DNA of 36,086 nt from Wohlfahrtiimonas sp. (lineage in GTDB: Bacteria; Pseudomonadota; Gammaproteobacteria; Cardiobacteriales; Wohlfahrtiimonadaceae), in contig JASLHB010000034.1 in assembly GCA_030149965.1 (NCBI GenBank), positions 1-36,086 of the forward strand, in the 5' to 3' direction. Both the position numbers and the translations under genes were made by a program. The notes under the pieces were generated by a model, which worked only from the letters and a program-made list of their open reading frames with translations, did not search any database and had not been told where the DNA came from. Shown here in pieces: positions 7,560 to 16,615 of this stretch; position 1 is the first letter of the stretch; every line of letters begins with the position of its first letter.

Positions 7560-9197
7560 TTATTTATCAAAAAAGATTAAAGTCCAAGGTAAAACATAAG
7601 CTTGTAAGATCGTCAATAAACCAACGAAGCTACAGAAAATCAAACTGTGTTTAACCGTAAATTTAAATAAATCTGATTCTTTGCCCACAATGCCCGTTGC
7701 TGCACATGCTACTGCAATTGATTGTGGAGAAATCATCTTCCCTGTTACGCCGCCCGTTGTATTCGCTGCCACTAACAATTCAGGTGAAACATTCAATTGA
7801 TGCGCCACGTTTGCCTGCAATGAGCTGAACAATGCATTCGATGAAGTATCTGAACCTGTTAAGAAAACGCCCAACCAACCCAAGAATGGCGCGAAGAATG
7901 GGAATAAAGCACCCGTTTGCGCAAGCATTAATGCCAATGTCGATGATAAACCTGAATAGTTGGCAATGAAGGCAAATGCCAACACTAAACCAATGGATAA
8001 AATTGGTAATTTCAATTCAAATAAAGTATCAATGAATGTTTTTGCACCATCTTTGAAGCTCATTTTCAAAATCATCATAGATAACAATGCAGCGATGAAG
8101 ATCGATGTACCCACGGCGCCCAAGATATTCAATGTGTAAATCGCGCCATAAGCTGTTGGCTCTTTCACGATTGGTTCTGCTTTCATCACTAAGTTATGTA
8201 AGAAAGGTACTTCAAACTTAAATGTCGCGAATGTTAATAAGCCTTGAATTGATTTGAAACTCCACAAAGTTACCATGATCGTTAAGATCACAAATGGTGA
8301 CCAAGCAATCGCAATTTGCTTAAAGTTGTAGCCACTTGCTTGTCTTGGTGATGGTTTCTTTTGGCCATCAAATGTGAAGATTTCTTTTGGCTGCCATACG
8401 CGCAAGAACATCGTTAAGCAGATCAAGCTTACCAATGCTGATGTAATATCAGGTAATTCTGGACCAATGAAGTTCGCTGTAAAGAATTGCGTCACAGCGA
8501 ATGAAACACCGCTCACTAATACAGCTGGCCATGTTTGCTTAACGCCTCTCCAACCATCCATCATCGCAACTAACCAAAACGGTACAATGATCGATAAAAT
8601 TGGTAATTGACGACCCACAACTTGGCCAATATGGAAGGAATCTAAGTTAGAAACTTCACCTGCCACAATGATAGGAATCCCCATTGCACCAAAGGCAACG
8701 GGCGCAGTATTGGCGATCAAACATAAACCTGCTGCATATAATGGTTTAAATCCTAAACCCACCAATAATGCCGCGGTGATTGCAACTGGTGCACCAAAGC
8801 CCGCAGCGCCTTCCAAGAAAGCACCAAACGCAAAGCCCACGAGCAATAATTGCAAACGTTGATCTTCAGTAATTGACATGATGGATGAGCGAATGATGTC
8901 AAACTGCCCTGTTTTTACAGAGATTTTATATAAAAATACTGCTGTAACAATGATCCAAGCAATTGGCCATAAGCCATAGAAGAAACCATAAGCTGATGCT
9001 GCCATTGCCATAACAACTGGCATTTTATACACAAAAATGGCAACCAAAATCGCCGCGGATAAAGTTAAAAAACCTGCTAGATAACCCTTTAATTTGAAAA
9101 CAGTTAAACACAAGAAAAAAGTCACAATTGGCAGAACTGCAAATAGTGATGAAACACCCAAACTCATGATTGGCGTATAGTTTTGTACCCACGTCAT
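7560..9197 (-). CDS. lctP: L-lactate permease, LctP/LldP family
   Basis: About 545 residues with 12 or more predicted membrane helices, the usual family size. It imports lactate (and often glycolate) with protons. Characteristic stretches include GAFLEGAAGFGAPVAITAAL, NTAPVAFGAMGIP, FLGWLGVFLTGSDTSSNALF and NTTGGVTGKMISPQSIAVA, all diagnostic of the family. An in-frame GTG at 9206 exists, but AGAGGTG followed by six Ts directly precedes the ATG at 9197, which I take as the start. Second gene after the D-lactate dehydrogenase, separated by about 90 bases with a perfect 10-bp hairpin. Together with lldD on the other strand it makes a complete lactate uptake and oxidation set. Confidence 0.95.
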   Translation of the reverse strand: MTWVQNYTPIMSLGVSSLFAVLPIVTFFLCLTVFKLKGYLAGFLTLSAAILVAIFVYKMPVVMAMAASAYGFFYGLWPIAWIIVTAVFLYKISVKTGQFDIIRSSIMSITEDQRLQLLLVGFAFGAFLEGAAGFGAPVAITAALLVGLGFKPLYAAGLCLIANTAPVAFGAMGIPIIVAGEVSNLDSFHIGQVVGRQLPILSIIVPFWLVAMMDGWRGVKQTWPAVLVSGVSFAVTQFFTANFIGPELPDITSALVSLICLTMFLRVWQPKEIFTFDGQKKPSPRQASGYNFKQIAIAWSPFVILTIMVTLWSFKSIQGLLTFATFKFEVPFLHNLVMKAEPIVKEPTAYGAIYTLNILGAVGTSIFIAALLSMMILKMSFKDGAKTFIDTLFELKLPILSIGLVLAFAFIANYSGLSSTLALMLAQTGALFPFFAPFLGWLGVFLTGSDTSSNALFSSLQANVAHQLNVSPELLVAANTTGGVTGKMISPQSIAVACAATGIVGKESDLFKFTVKHSLIFCSFVGLLTILQAYVLPWTLIFFDK

Positions 9198-9232
9198 AAA
9201 AAACACCTCTAAAAAAGGGTCAAGTTGAGAGA

Positions 9233-9257
9233 CTGTTTGATCGAAATGATCAAACAG
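9233..9257 (-). repeat. Perfect hairpin between D-lactate dehydrogenase and lactate permease genes
   Basis: CTGTTTGATC (9233-9242) and GATCAAACAG (9248-9257) are perfect inverted copies around a 5-base loop. There is no T-run, so it is not a standard terminator; likely an intercistronic mRNA stabiliser or processing site, or a protein-binding dyad. Confidence 0.6.
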
Positions 9258-9287
9258 AGTTGATAAAGCTAATGTGTTTTGGTTATT

Positions 9288-12125
9288 TTACTGAGTGCAG
9301 TGATTCAATAAGGCTTCAATGCTTTGATACTCAATACCAGAATGTTCCGTTAAACCTATTTGACAGGTTCGGCTCATAGAAACACCGTGGTCGCAACCTT
9401 GCGGAATATTTTTCTTTAATAATCTCAAGCCATTGGCGTTGAGTTCTGGCATAAAGAAACCTTTGTTACCTGCATAACCGCAGCAGGCAATTTCCGTCAA
9501 ACTCAATGAATCAGTACAAGCTTCAGCAAGCGCTTTTAACGGCTCGGCAGCTTTCATCTTGGTAGCTGAACAAGGAATATGCAAAGATAAGTGTGATCGT
9601 TTATGTACGATCGTTAATTTGGGTAACACATGATTCGCTAAGAAAGTCGCCGCATCATACAACTTCAATCCTGCATCAATTAAGCCTTTATCCTGCGCTT
9701 CAAATAGCTTTAAAGCGCATGGCGCATTATCAATATAAATTGGATATTCGCCATTATTGCTGGCTTTTAATAAAGCTTGATTCACTCGATTAGATGCACG
9801 TTTATCCGCCAACTCTTCTTTCAGTGAATCAAAAGGCTGCCCACAACATAAGCTCTGATAATCTTCTGGAAAAATCGCACGGAAACCTGCTTTATCAAAT
9901 AGAGATAAAGTATGATCCGCAATTGATTCTGTCGTTTTTGTGCCTTCTGCAAATGTACGATTCACGCAAGAAACAAAGTAAACAACTGGCGATTGATCTA
10001 TATTTTGATTCCTTGGCGTAATGGCTTTCACCGCTTTTGGCAATGATTGCGGTACAACAGGAATGCCTTTAAACACTGAATGCATAGATTTAGATAATGA
10101 TGCGCTATTTTTTGCACCAATCATGTGCGCCATATTCATCATTCCGCGAGCTGTTTTGCTCAATCCATTGATATGCGATTCGGCAAATGCGGAAATATCT
10201 GGCTGACGATTTGCCACTTTCAATGACTTCATCATTTCGCCAGTATTAATACTGATTGGGCAGCGCGTTGCGCACATGCCCGTTGTTGCACAGGAATCAA
10301 TCCCCATATAAGGATAAACTTTCTGAATGGATGCCAATAATTCAGGATTTTCGCCTGTACGCGTTAATTCTTCATGCTGACGCCATAATACAATGCGCTG
10401 GCGCGGCGTTAATGATAATCCATCCGATGGACAAGCTGGCTCGCACAATCCGCATTCAATGCATTGATCAATCAATGTATCTGCTTGCGGCATTGCTTTT
10501 AAATTCTTCAAATGCAATTGCGGATCATCTGTAATGATCACATCAGGATTAAAAATACCTTTAGGATCAAAGATTGATTTAACTGCGCGCATAATGCCAT
10601 AAGCATCTTCGCCCCATTCCACTTTCACAAATGGCGCAATGTTTCGTCCTGTGCCATGTTCAGCTTTCAATGATCCATTAAAATCGATCGCAACGACTTT
10701 TGCCAACTCATCCATAAAGAGATCATATTTTTTAACCTCTTCTTCATTGTCTAATTTTGGCGTTAAGATGAAGTGAAGATTCCCTTCCAAAGCATGTCCC
10801 ATGATCATGCCTTCTTCATAGTTATGCTTTTTCAATAAATCTGTTAAAACTCGAACACCTTCTGCTAAACGTTCGATCGGCACTGCAACATCTTCCGTAA
10901 TAACATTACTGCCTTGTGGACGACTGCCACCAATGATGGGCAATAATCCTTTACGAACGCTCCAATAGAAATCTGTCACAACTGTATCTTTTGAGAATGT
11001 GCTGTGTTCAGTTGCATGATGCTCTTTCACTAAGTTATTGATGAACTCAATTTGCTGATCCAATAACTCATCATTCTCTGCTTTGGTTTCAATCAATAAA
11101 CAACCGGAATCATCGGGAATATCCGCATAGAAAAAGTTAGGCAGATTCTTGGCAATGTGCGAACCCACGCAACGAATACTGAGCGCATCTAATAATTCCA
11201 CTGAATCTACAGTTGCACGTTGGCGAAGCGAAGTTACTGCATTACAGCAGTTATCCAAATCATTAAAATAGATCAACGCAGAAGCTTTATGCGGATGATC
11301 CACCACAGTTTTATAAGTGATTTCACTGATAAAGCCCAAAGTACCTTCTGAACCAATGATTAAATGCGTGAGCATATCAATCGGATCTTTAAAATCCACC
11401 AACGCATTAATACCATAACCTGTTGTATTTTTTAGGCGATATTTATGACGAATTTTCGTTTCTAATTCTGGATTATCACGAATGATCTGCGCTAAGTTTT
11501 GAATGGATTCTAAGAAGCTCGCATGAGATTGTCTAAAGTTCGCAATGCTTTTATCATCGCTTGTATCTAAGATTGTGCCATCCGCTAAGATCAAGCGCAT
11601 TGTATCCATTGTGTGATAGCTATTATCTTTCGTACCACAACACATTCCGCTCGAGTTATTCGATGCAATCCCGCCGATTCTTGCAGTATTAATCGTTGCT
11701 GGATCTGGCCCAATTTTACGACCAAACGGTTTCAAAGCTAAGTTAGCATTCGCACCAATCACCATCGGGCGCAATTTAACTTTTGCCCCATTATCTAAAA
11801 TTTTTGTATCAACAAAATCATCGCCCAATAATACTAAAACAGAGTTCGAACACGTTTGTCCTGATAATGAAGTACCAGAAGCTCTAAACGTAATTGCGAC
11901 TTTATACTGATCCGCTAATTTAATAATATTCAATACATCCGCTTCATTCTGCGCACGCACAACAATTTCTGGAATATATCTGTAGCAACTTGCATCAGTG
12001 CCATAAGCAAAACGCACAGCCAATTCTGTATAAATTTGTTTTGTAGGCAAAACTTTTGCCAAAGCTTCTCCAAATTGAGCGAATGCAGCTTGATTATGTA
12101 GCACTTCTGTTTTCTCCACCTTCAT
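9288..12125 (-). CDS. dld: FAD and Fe-S D-lactate dehydrogenase (Dld-II / D-2-hydroxyacid dehydrogenase type)
   Basis: 945 residues in three parts. Residues about 45-280 form a PCMH-type FAD domain (SGTSLSGQTCSN, GGIASNNSSGMCCGTKDNSY, GSEGTLGFISEI). The FAD-oxidase C-terminal domain follows, with KAEHGTGRNIAPFVK. Next are two 4Fe-4S motifs, CIECGLCEPACP near residue 553 and CATTGMCATRCP near 612, and then two cysteine-rich CCG modules (CCGQPFDS near 758, CCGYAGNKGFF near 878). This architecture matches the roughly 940-residue Dld-II of Pseudomonas lactate operons. YdiJ-type D-2-hydroxyglutarate dehydrogenase has similar parts and is the main alternative. Linkage to lctP, lldD and an LldR-like regulator strongly favours D-lactate. 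Electrons should go to the quinone pool at the inner membrane. The start codon has only a weak ribosome site. Confidence 0.88.
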   Translation of the reverse strand: MKVEKTEVLHNQAAFAQFGEALAKVLPTKQIYTELAVRFAYGTDASCYRYIPEIVVRAQNEADVLNIIKLADQYKVAITFRASGTSLSGQTCSNSVLVLLGDDFVDTKILDNGAKVKLRPMVIGANANLALKPFGRKIGPDPATINTARIGGIASNNSSGMCCGTKDNSYHTMDTMRLILADGTILDTSDDKSIANFRQSHASFLESIQNLAQIIRDNPELETKIRHKYRLKNTTGYGINALVDFKDPIDMLTHLIIGSEGTLGFISEITYKTVVDHPHKASALIYFNDLDNCCNAVTSLRQRATVDSVELLDALSIRCVGSHIAKNLPNFFYADIPDDSGCLLIETKAENDELLDQQIEFINNLVKEHHATEHSTFSKDTVVTDFYWSVRKGLLPIIGGSRPQGSNVITEDVAVPIERLAEGVRVLTDLLKKHNYEEGMIMGHALEGNLHFILTPKLDNEEEVKKYDLFMDELAKVVAIDFNGSLKAEHGTGRNIAPFVKVEWGEDAYGIMRAVKSIFDPKGIFNPDVIITDDPQLHLKNLKAMPQADTLIDQCIECGLCEPACPSDGLSLTPRQRIVLWRQHEELTRTGENPELLASIQKVYPYMGIDSCATTGMCATRCPISINTGEMMKSLKVANRQPDISAFAESHINGLSKTARGMMNMAHMIGAKNSASLSKSMHSVFKGIPVVPQSLPKAVKAITPRNQNIDQSPVVYFVSCVNRTFAEGTKTTESIADHTLSLFDKAGFRAIFPEDYQSLCCGQPFDSLKEELADKRASNRVNQALLKASNNGEYPIYIDNAPCALKLFEAQDKGLIDAGLKLYDAATFLANHVLPKLTIVHKRSHLSLHIPCSATKMKAAEPLKALAEACTDSLSLTEIACCGYAGNKGFFMPELNANGLRLLKKNIPQGCDHGVSMSRTCQIGLTEHSGIEYQSIEALLNHCTQ

Positions 12126-12284
12126 AGTATTTTCAGTAAACTATATATAAAATCAGTAATCTATAATGATTTTCTATTATATAATGCGATATTTTATTAT
12201 TGACCTAGAAGAGAAAATACATTATTCAGTTATCTGGTGTAAAGAAAAAATTTTATTTGGATAGTTAAATATTGGAGAACCACG
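12126..12284. promoter_or_regulatory. Divergent lactate control region with repeated TCAGT-type motif
   Basis: 158 bases between dld (minus) and lldD (plus). For lldD, TTGACC (12200-12205) lies 17 bases before a poor TATTCA (12223-12228). For dld, a TATAAT exists on the minus strand but without a good -35. TTCAGTAAACTAT (12132-12144) and ATCAGTAATCTAT (12152-12164) are near-copies spaced exactly 20 bases; a weaker copy TTCAGTTATCTGG is at 12225-12237. The classical LldR/PdhR site TGGTNNNACCA was not found. Confidence 0.45.
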
Positions 12285-13424
12285 ATGATAATCTCAGCCT
12301 CAACAGATTATAGAAAAGCAGCAAAAAGCACACTCCCACCATTCTTATTCCACTACATCGATGGCGGTGCTTATGCTGAGCACACTTTGAAGCGAAACGT
12401 TTCTGATTTATCTGATATAGAACTAAAGCAACGCGTTTTAAATAACATGGAACACATCAGCACAGAAACTGAGCTTTGGGGTGAAAAACTATCCATGCCA
12501 GTGATTCTCGCGCCTGTTGGTTTAACAGGCATGTACGCAAGACGCGGTGAAGTTCAAGCCGCCAAAGCTGCAGATAATAAAGGCATACCATTCACATTAT
12601 CATCAGTATCTGTTTGCCCAATCGAAGAAGTTGTGCCAACAATTAACCGCCCAATGTGGTTCCAATTGTATGTGTTGAAAGATCGCGGTTTCATGAAGAA
12701 TGTTCTTGAACGCGCAAAAGCTCAAGGCGTGACAACATTAGTATTCACAGTAGATATGCCAACGCCGGGCGCTCGTTATCGTGATGCTCATTCAGGCATG
12801 AGCGGACCTTATGCAAATGTTCGCAGAATCACGCAAGCAATGGTTCATCCAAAATGGGCTTGGGATGTTGGTTTAAATGGTAAACCACATGATTTAGGTA
12901 ATATCTCTAAATACTTTGGTAAAGAAATTGGCTTACAAGATTATATTGGTTGGTTAAGTGCTAACTTTGATCCTTCAATTTCTTGGAAAGACTTGGAATG
13001 GATTCGTGAATTCTGGGATGGTCCAATGGTGATCAAAGGAATTTTAGATCCTGATGATGCGCGTGATGCAGTAAGTTTTGGTGCAGATGGCATTGTTGTT
13101 TCTAATCACGGCGGCCGCCAATTGGATGGCGTTTTATCTTCTGCGCGCGCATTACCAATGATCGCAGATAAAGTAAAAGGCGATATTACAATTCTTGCGG
13201 ATTCTGGTATTCGTACAGGTTTGGATGTGGTTCGTATGTTAGCACTTGGCGCAGATAGCGTAATGATCGGCCGAGCATTTGCTTATGCGCTTGCGGCAGG
13301 TGGTCAAGCTGGCGTTGAGAATTTATTAGATTTATTCCAAAAAGAGATGAAAGTTGCCATGACTTTAACAGGTGCAAATACCATTAAAGACATTACATCT
13401 GACATTCTCGTGCCACAAAAATAA
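12285..13424 (+). CDS. lldD: FMN-dependent L-lactate dehydrogenase (quinone)
   Basis: 379 residues, slightly shorter than E. coli LldD (396). A TIM-barrel alpha-hydroxyacid oxidase that converts L-lactate to pyruvate and passes electrons to quinone at the inner membrane face. The N-terminus has the family pattern DYRKAAKSTLPPFLFHYIDGGAY. The active-site signature SNHGGRQLDG starts at residue 273, which puts the catalytic histidine at 275 as in the E. coli enzyme. ILADSGIRTGLDVVRMLALGAD and MIGRAFAYALAAGG bind the FMN phosphate. The start has a good TTGGAGAACCACG ribosome site. Transcribed divergently from dld-lctP and ends at a bidirectional terminator. The arrangement fits lactate operons in which L- and D-specific enzymes are co-regulated. 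Confidence 0.96.
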   Translation: MIISASTDYRKAAKSTLPPFLFHYIDGGAYAEHTLKRNVSDLSDIELKQRVLNNMEHISTETELWGEKLSMPVILAPVGLTGMYARRGEVQAAKAADNKGIPFTLSSVSVCPIEEVVPTINRPMWFQLYVLKDRGFMKNVLERAKAQGVTTLVFTVDMPTPGARYRDAHSGMSGPYANVRRITQAMVHPKWAWDVGLNGKPHDLGNISKYFGKEIGLQDYIGWLSANFDPSISWKDLEWIREFWDGPMVIKGILDPDDARDAVSFGADGIVVSNHGGRQLDGVLSSARALPMIADKVKGDITILADSGIRTGLDVVRMLALGADSVMIGRAFAYALAAGGQAGVENLLDLFQKEMKVAMTLTGANTIKDITSDILVPQK

Positions 13425-13448
13425 GATATTTATAAAAATATAGATAGC

Positions 13449-13476
13449 AAAAAGCCAACTGATTCAGTTGGCTTTT
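13449..13476. terminator. Bidirectional terminator between lldD and the small membrane protein gene
   Basis: AAAAGCCAACT (13450-13460) pairs with AGTTGGCTTTT (13466-13476) around GATTC. There is a T-run of four on the plus side and five on the minus side. It sits between convergent genes. Confidence 0.8.
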
Positions 13477-13501
13477 CATCTTACAGAAATTGTAAATCTT
13501 A

Positions 13502-13819
13502 TTATTGAGTGTCTTTTTCTAAAACTACATCTTTACCGCGCATTACTTTCCAGATCACTGATCTAAACATCCAAAAGTTAATGATGGAAACTGCAATTAA
13601 TACCGCAACAGCAAAATACAAGAAATATAATTGCCACATCGTTTTAGCATTTGCCATGAAATCATCCGCGCCAAAACGCAAGAACATAATTGCGCCAAAC
13701 GCTACAATAACAGTCAACATCAAGATGGATAACCACAATTTTCTCACTTGCTCTTTCTTCATAAACAGTGCTGTCAAAATATAAAAGACAATTGCACCAA
13801 CTACCATAACCAATTCCAT
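13502..13819 (-). CDS. Small membrane protein of unknown function, 105 residues
   Basis: No family recognised. Three predicted membrane helices: residues about 3-20, 28-48 and 63-88, then a short charged cytoplasmic tail ending KVMRGKDVVLEKDTQ. An in-frame TTG precedes the ATG, but AAGGGG placed seven bases before the ATG at 13819 fixes the start there. It lies 68 bases downstream of the LldR-like regulator on the same strand and could share its transcript. Whether it takes part in lactate metabolism cannot be told from sequence. Confidence 0.65.
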   Translation of the reverse strand: MELVMVVGAIVFYILTALFMKKEQVRKLWLSILMLTVIVAFGAIMFLRFGADDFMANAKTMWQLYFLYFAVAVLIAVSIINFWMFRSVIWKVMRGKDVVLEKDTQ

Positions 13820-13887
13820 CAAATAGCCCCTTATGTTAATTCATTCATGAGTAAATTCTAGCAAGATAAATGCATTAACGGTACAAA

Positions 13888-14586
13888 TTATAAATCTTGA
13901 TATAAGGCAATAGTTTGTTCAATGTGCTTTTTCATCAAATTAACGCCCAAATCAGCATCGCGTGCCAACATCGCATTATAAATTTCACGATGAACATCAA
14001 TAAAATGATCAACATTGTCCAATTTACGGATATTTGTGCGCGTTTCGTTCAAAGTTTCAAAGAATCGCTCAAAAATGATCGTTACCATTTCCACCATCAT
14101 ATTATTATGGCTCGCTTTAACCAATGATAAGTGAAAGCGTAAATCTTCTTTTGCTGCTGTTTTACCTAGCTTCACACGCGCTTCTAATGCTAATAAAGCA
14201 TCTTCAATTTCTTGCAAATCTTGCTTAGTTGCGCGCTGTGTTGCCAATACAAATGCACGTGTTTCCAAACCTTCACGAATTTCCAATAGATCAACAATAT
14301 CTTCAGGATGAATATTAAGAATTCGACTGCGCAAGCGCCCTAAAATTAAGTCTTTATCGCTTCTTGTTAAAAGTAACGAGCCATTTGCACCATCCAATAA
14401 AATATTCTCTGCTTTGAGCATATCAACAGCATATAGAACTTCAGCTTCTGTATAGTTTAATCGACGAGCAATATCCTTAACTGACGGCAATATTTCGCCC
14501 GGTAAAAAACCACCTGAATCAATAGATTCCATAAAATATACAATCACATCTTCATGCGGAATGCGCTTAATTGGTGATAATTTCAT
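13888..14586 (-). CDS. lldR: GntR family regulator with FCD domain, LldR-like
   Basis: 232 residues. Residues about 10-75 form a GntR winged helix (ILPSVKDIARRLNYTEAEVLYAVDML). Residues about 85-225 form an all-helical FCD ligand domain with REGLETRAFVLATQRAT and the metal-ligand type pattern EDLRFHLSLVKASHNNMM. FCD regulators of the FadR/LldR subfamily sense carboxylates such as lactate. The location next to lldD, dld and lctP makes lactate the likely effector, though the TRAP operon is a second possible target. The start has a perfect GGAGG ribosome site. The wing region after helix 3 (NILLDGANGSLLL) is unlike that of E. coli LldR, so the operator may differ, consistent with no classical site in the lld promoter region. 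Confidence 0.82.
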   Translation of the reverse strand: MKLSPIKRIPHEDVIVYFMESIDSGGFLPGEILPSVKDIARRLNYTEAEVLYAVDMLKAENILLDGANGSLLLTRSDKDLILGRLRSRILNIHPEDIVDLLEIREGLETRAFVLATQRATKQDLQEIEDALLALEARVKLGKTAAKEDLRFHLSLVKASHNNMMVEMVTIIFERFFETLNETRTNIRKLDNVDHFIDVHREIYNAMLARDADLGVNLMKKHIEQTIALYQDL

Positions 14587-14718
14587 ACTATCCTCCTACT
14601 GCGTTGATATTGTTTTCTTGTTTAATGTATCAAACTTTTTACATTAAAAATTATACTATCATTAAATTTACTAACATCTCAATAGCCAATCAAGCAATTT
14701 TATTATTCAAATAATAAG

Positions 14719-15228
14719 CTAGCAATAACCTGAACATTGCCAATGTTGATTATGAAAATCATAACTCAAGGAATCCACTGACATTCCTGGTTCTGGAAAC
14801 TCTAAACTCGCTAAATCCTTCCCTGCTCGCTGATAAATAAACTGCGGTACATTCATTTGAACTTTTTCATAATCTTCGCTGATATCGACCTCATTTGGAA
14901 AATGTCCGTGCTTTTGTTTAAAGTTATTCACCACAATAATGAATTGATCCACTTGTTGCTGAACATAAAAAGGAATGATTTTTGTAGGAATCAAAGCTGC
15001 GACAAAAATCACCACAGCATAAATTAAATTTTGTTGATGATGCTTTAATTGCTGTTGATATTGCGTGCCTTTCATTAACAAAATCATAAAAATCTGCCAA
15101 GCACTGTAAACAACTAATACAATGACACAAGCCATATTTAGCATCCAATCGCCGTATGATAAAAATGGTAATAAAAATAAAATCAGCGCAATACTTGTCA
15201 CCAACATGCGATCAATTCTCAAGGGCAT
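14719..15228 (-). CDS. Membrane protein of unknown function, 169 residues
   Basis: No family recognised. A GTG at 15237 would add three residues, but AGGTGAAATTT ideally precedes the ATG at 15228, so I start it at MPLRIDRML. Three hydrophobic segments occupy the N-terminal half (residues about 8-22, 28-50, 66-84). A roughly 75-residue C-terminal domain, probably periplasmic, follows. That domain begins with a helix FIIVVNNFKQKHGHFPNEVD reminiscent of the pilin-like pattern 'Y-x-x-x-x-G-x-Y-P' found in several exported domains, and ends in SYDFHNQHWQCSGYC with two cysteines four residues apart. It lies between lldR and mcrC with its own gaps; no shared operon is evident. Confidence 0.6.
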   Translation of the reverse strand: MPLRIDRMLVTSIALILFLLPFLSYGDWMLNMACVIVLVVYSAWQIFMILLMKGTQYQQQLKHHQQNLIYAVVIFVAALIPTKIIPFYVQQQVDQFIIVVNNFKQKHGHFPNEVDISEDYEKVQMNVPQFIYQRAGKDLASLEFPEPGMSVDSLSYDFHNQHWQCSGYC

Positions 15229-15316
15229 AAATTTCACCTACAAAATAACTAATTGATAATCAATAATATTAAATAAGTGTAGTAGAACTAGATCAAAGCT
15301 GTTTCATAAAAATATT

Positions 15317-16615
15317 TTATATTTTTGATTCAAATAATTCTTGAAGAGAAACCTTTAAAGCATTGCCATCATCTTTCATACTCAACTCAAATGGTACAGC
15401 CCAAACTCTCAAATTGCCCTTTTCAAATTCAAACGGCTCAAGCTTTTCATTAAATTTTGAATGATGGGGATAAATTAGCAACATATCCGAGCAATTATAA
15501 TCATGTTGTTGGTATTTATAGCCATAAGCCAACATTTGATATAAATCTGCTTGTTTAATGTTATATTTTTCTGAGCCATTATTTGCCAATTGATCAATCA
15601 TTTTCCATTTTGTATCAGCAATGACTGTGCATTTAGTTGATTTAGATTGCAAAACAAAGTCAGGTTTTAACTTAAATAATCCATTGCCTTTATGCGCCAC
15701 TAAATGATGTTTCTGATGTTGTAAATCAATCTGATAATCAACATAGTTTTGCTGTAAATAATGCCCAACATAAGCTTCAAACAAATCTTCCATTGGAAAC
15801 AATAATGCAATCCCTTGATTCTGCCCTTGCTGAAAATTTGGATTCATTCTTTCTAAAATCAATTTGCACCAAGGATAAATTCCACGATAACTTTGCATCA
15901 ACTTATTATCTTGCCAATGTTTTAATTGTATATTGCCATGATGAACAGCTTCCAAATCCACCAATCTTTGCATTAATTCATTAGCAATTCGCCAATTATC
16001 TGCATTTTTCGTATGTTTAAACAAATAACTCAGCGCTGTTTTAATCAATCTATTTTCAATGCGATGAAAGTTAAACTCATCATATTGAATCGGAAAAAGA
16101 TGCGCTTGCCCTGCTTTTCTGCGCATCACTTGGTTCATATCCAATCGCCCCCGCATGAACTTCTCAGTCCGAGCAACTCGCTCATAATCACGTTTTAAAC
16201 CTTTCCTGAATAATATCTTCAATTCATCCAAAAATTGCTGATAAATCCATTCATGCAATGGTAAATTTTTATCGCTGATTAAATGTGCGCTGTGCATTTC
16301 TTTCGATTTCACCTGAAAAAGAATGCTCACCATTTTTTGTAAAATTAATCGTAATTCTTTTTTCTCGTTATCTTGAGCATGCAAGGCAGTTTTAGGCAAA
16401 ATCTCAATGCCAATATCCGGCGTTTCCAAATATCCAACTTGGCTTTCTAACTGAACATAATCCAAGAAAACTTTGCCATGTAATTTGCCTTGCTGAATCA
16501 ATTTCGCTAAAAAACTATAAGTTAGTTCAGAAACATAAGCTTCATCCAATGTTCCATCGGATGATTGCTTAGATTTAAACAACTTAGCATATTCTCTAAC
16601 TTGAATCACATTCAT
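15317..16615 (-). CDS. mcrC: McrC, nuclease subunit of McrBC modification-dependent restriction system
   Basis: 432 residues. McrC stimulates McrB GTPase and carries the PD-(D/E)xK nuclease that cuts DNA bearing methylated or otherwise modified cytosine. The N-terminal beta-rich region ends in a family-like GIEILPK. The middle is helical with RGRLDM and FNFHRIENRLIKTAL. The C-terminal nuclease has LFPMEDLFEAYVGHYL (residues 272-287), LKPDFVL with D319, and ADTKWK with D334 and K336, followed by QADLYQMLAYGYKY holding a conserved glutamine at 355. All catalytic residues are present, so the enzyme looks active. The ATG overlaps the mcrB stop by four bases (ATGA), ensuring coupled synthesis. No obvious terminator follows. 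Confidence 0.93.
   Translation of the reverse strand: MNVIQVREYAKLFKSKQSSDGTLDEAYVSELTYSFLAKLIQQGKLHGKVFLDYVQLESQVGYLETPDIGIEILPKTALHAQDNEKKELRLILQKMVSILFQVKSKEMHSAHLISDKNLPLHEWIYQQFLDELKILFRKGLKRDYERVARTEKFMRGRLDMNQVMRRKAGQAHLFPIQYDEFNFHRIENRLIKTALSYLFKHTKNADNWRIANELMQRLVDLEAVHHGNIQLKHWQDNKLMQSYRGIYPWCKLILERMNPNFQQGQNQGIALLFPMEDLFEAYVGHYLQQNYVDYQIDLQHQKHHLVAHKGNGLFKLKPDFVLQSKSTKCTVIADTKWKMIDQLANNGSEKYNIKQADLYQMLAYGYKYQQHDYNCSDMLLIYPHHSKFNEKLEPFEFEKGNLRVWAVPFELSMKDDGNALKVSLQELFESKI

Noticed and set aside
8374..8862. Two plus-strand open frames inside lctP
   Set aside because: Antisense shadows of a conserved membrane protein; no ribosome site or motif.
9593..10534. Several plus-strand open frames inside the D-lactate dehydrogenase gene
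   Set aside because: Shadows of a long conserved enzyme on the other strand, without domain features.
12126..12284. Classical LldR/PdhR operator TGGTNNNACCA
   Set aside because: Looked for in the divergent lactate promoter region and not found on either strand.
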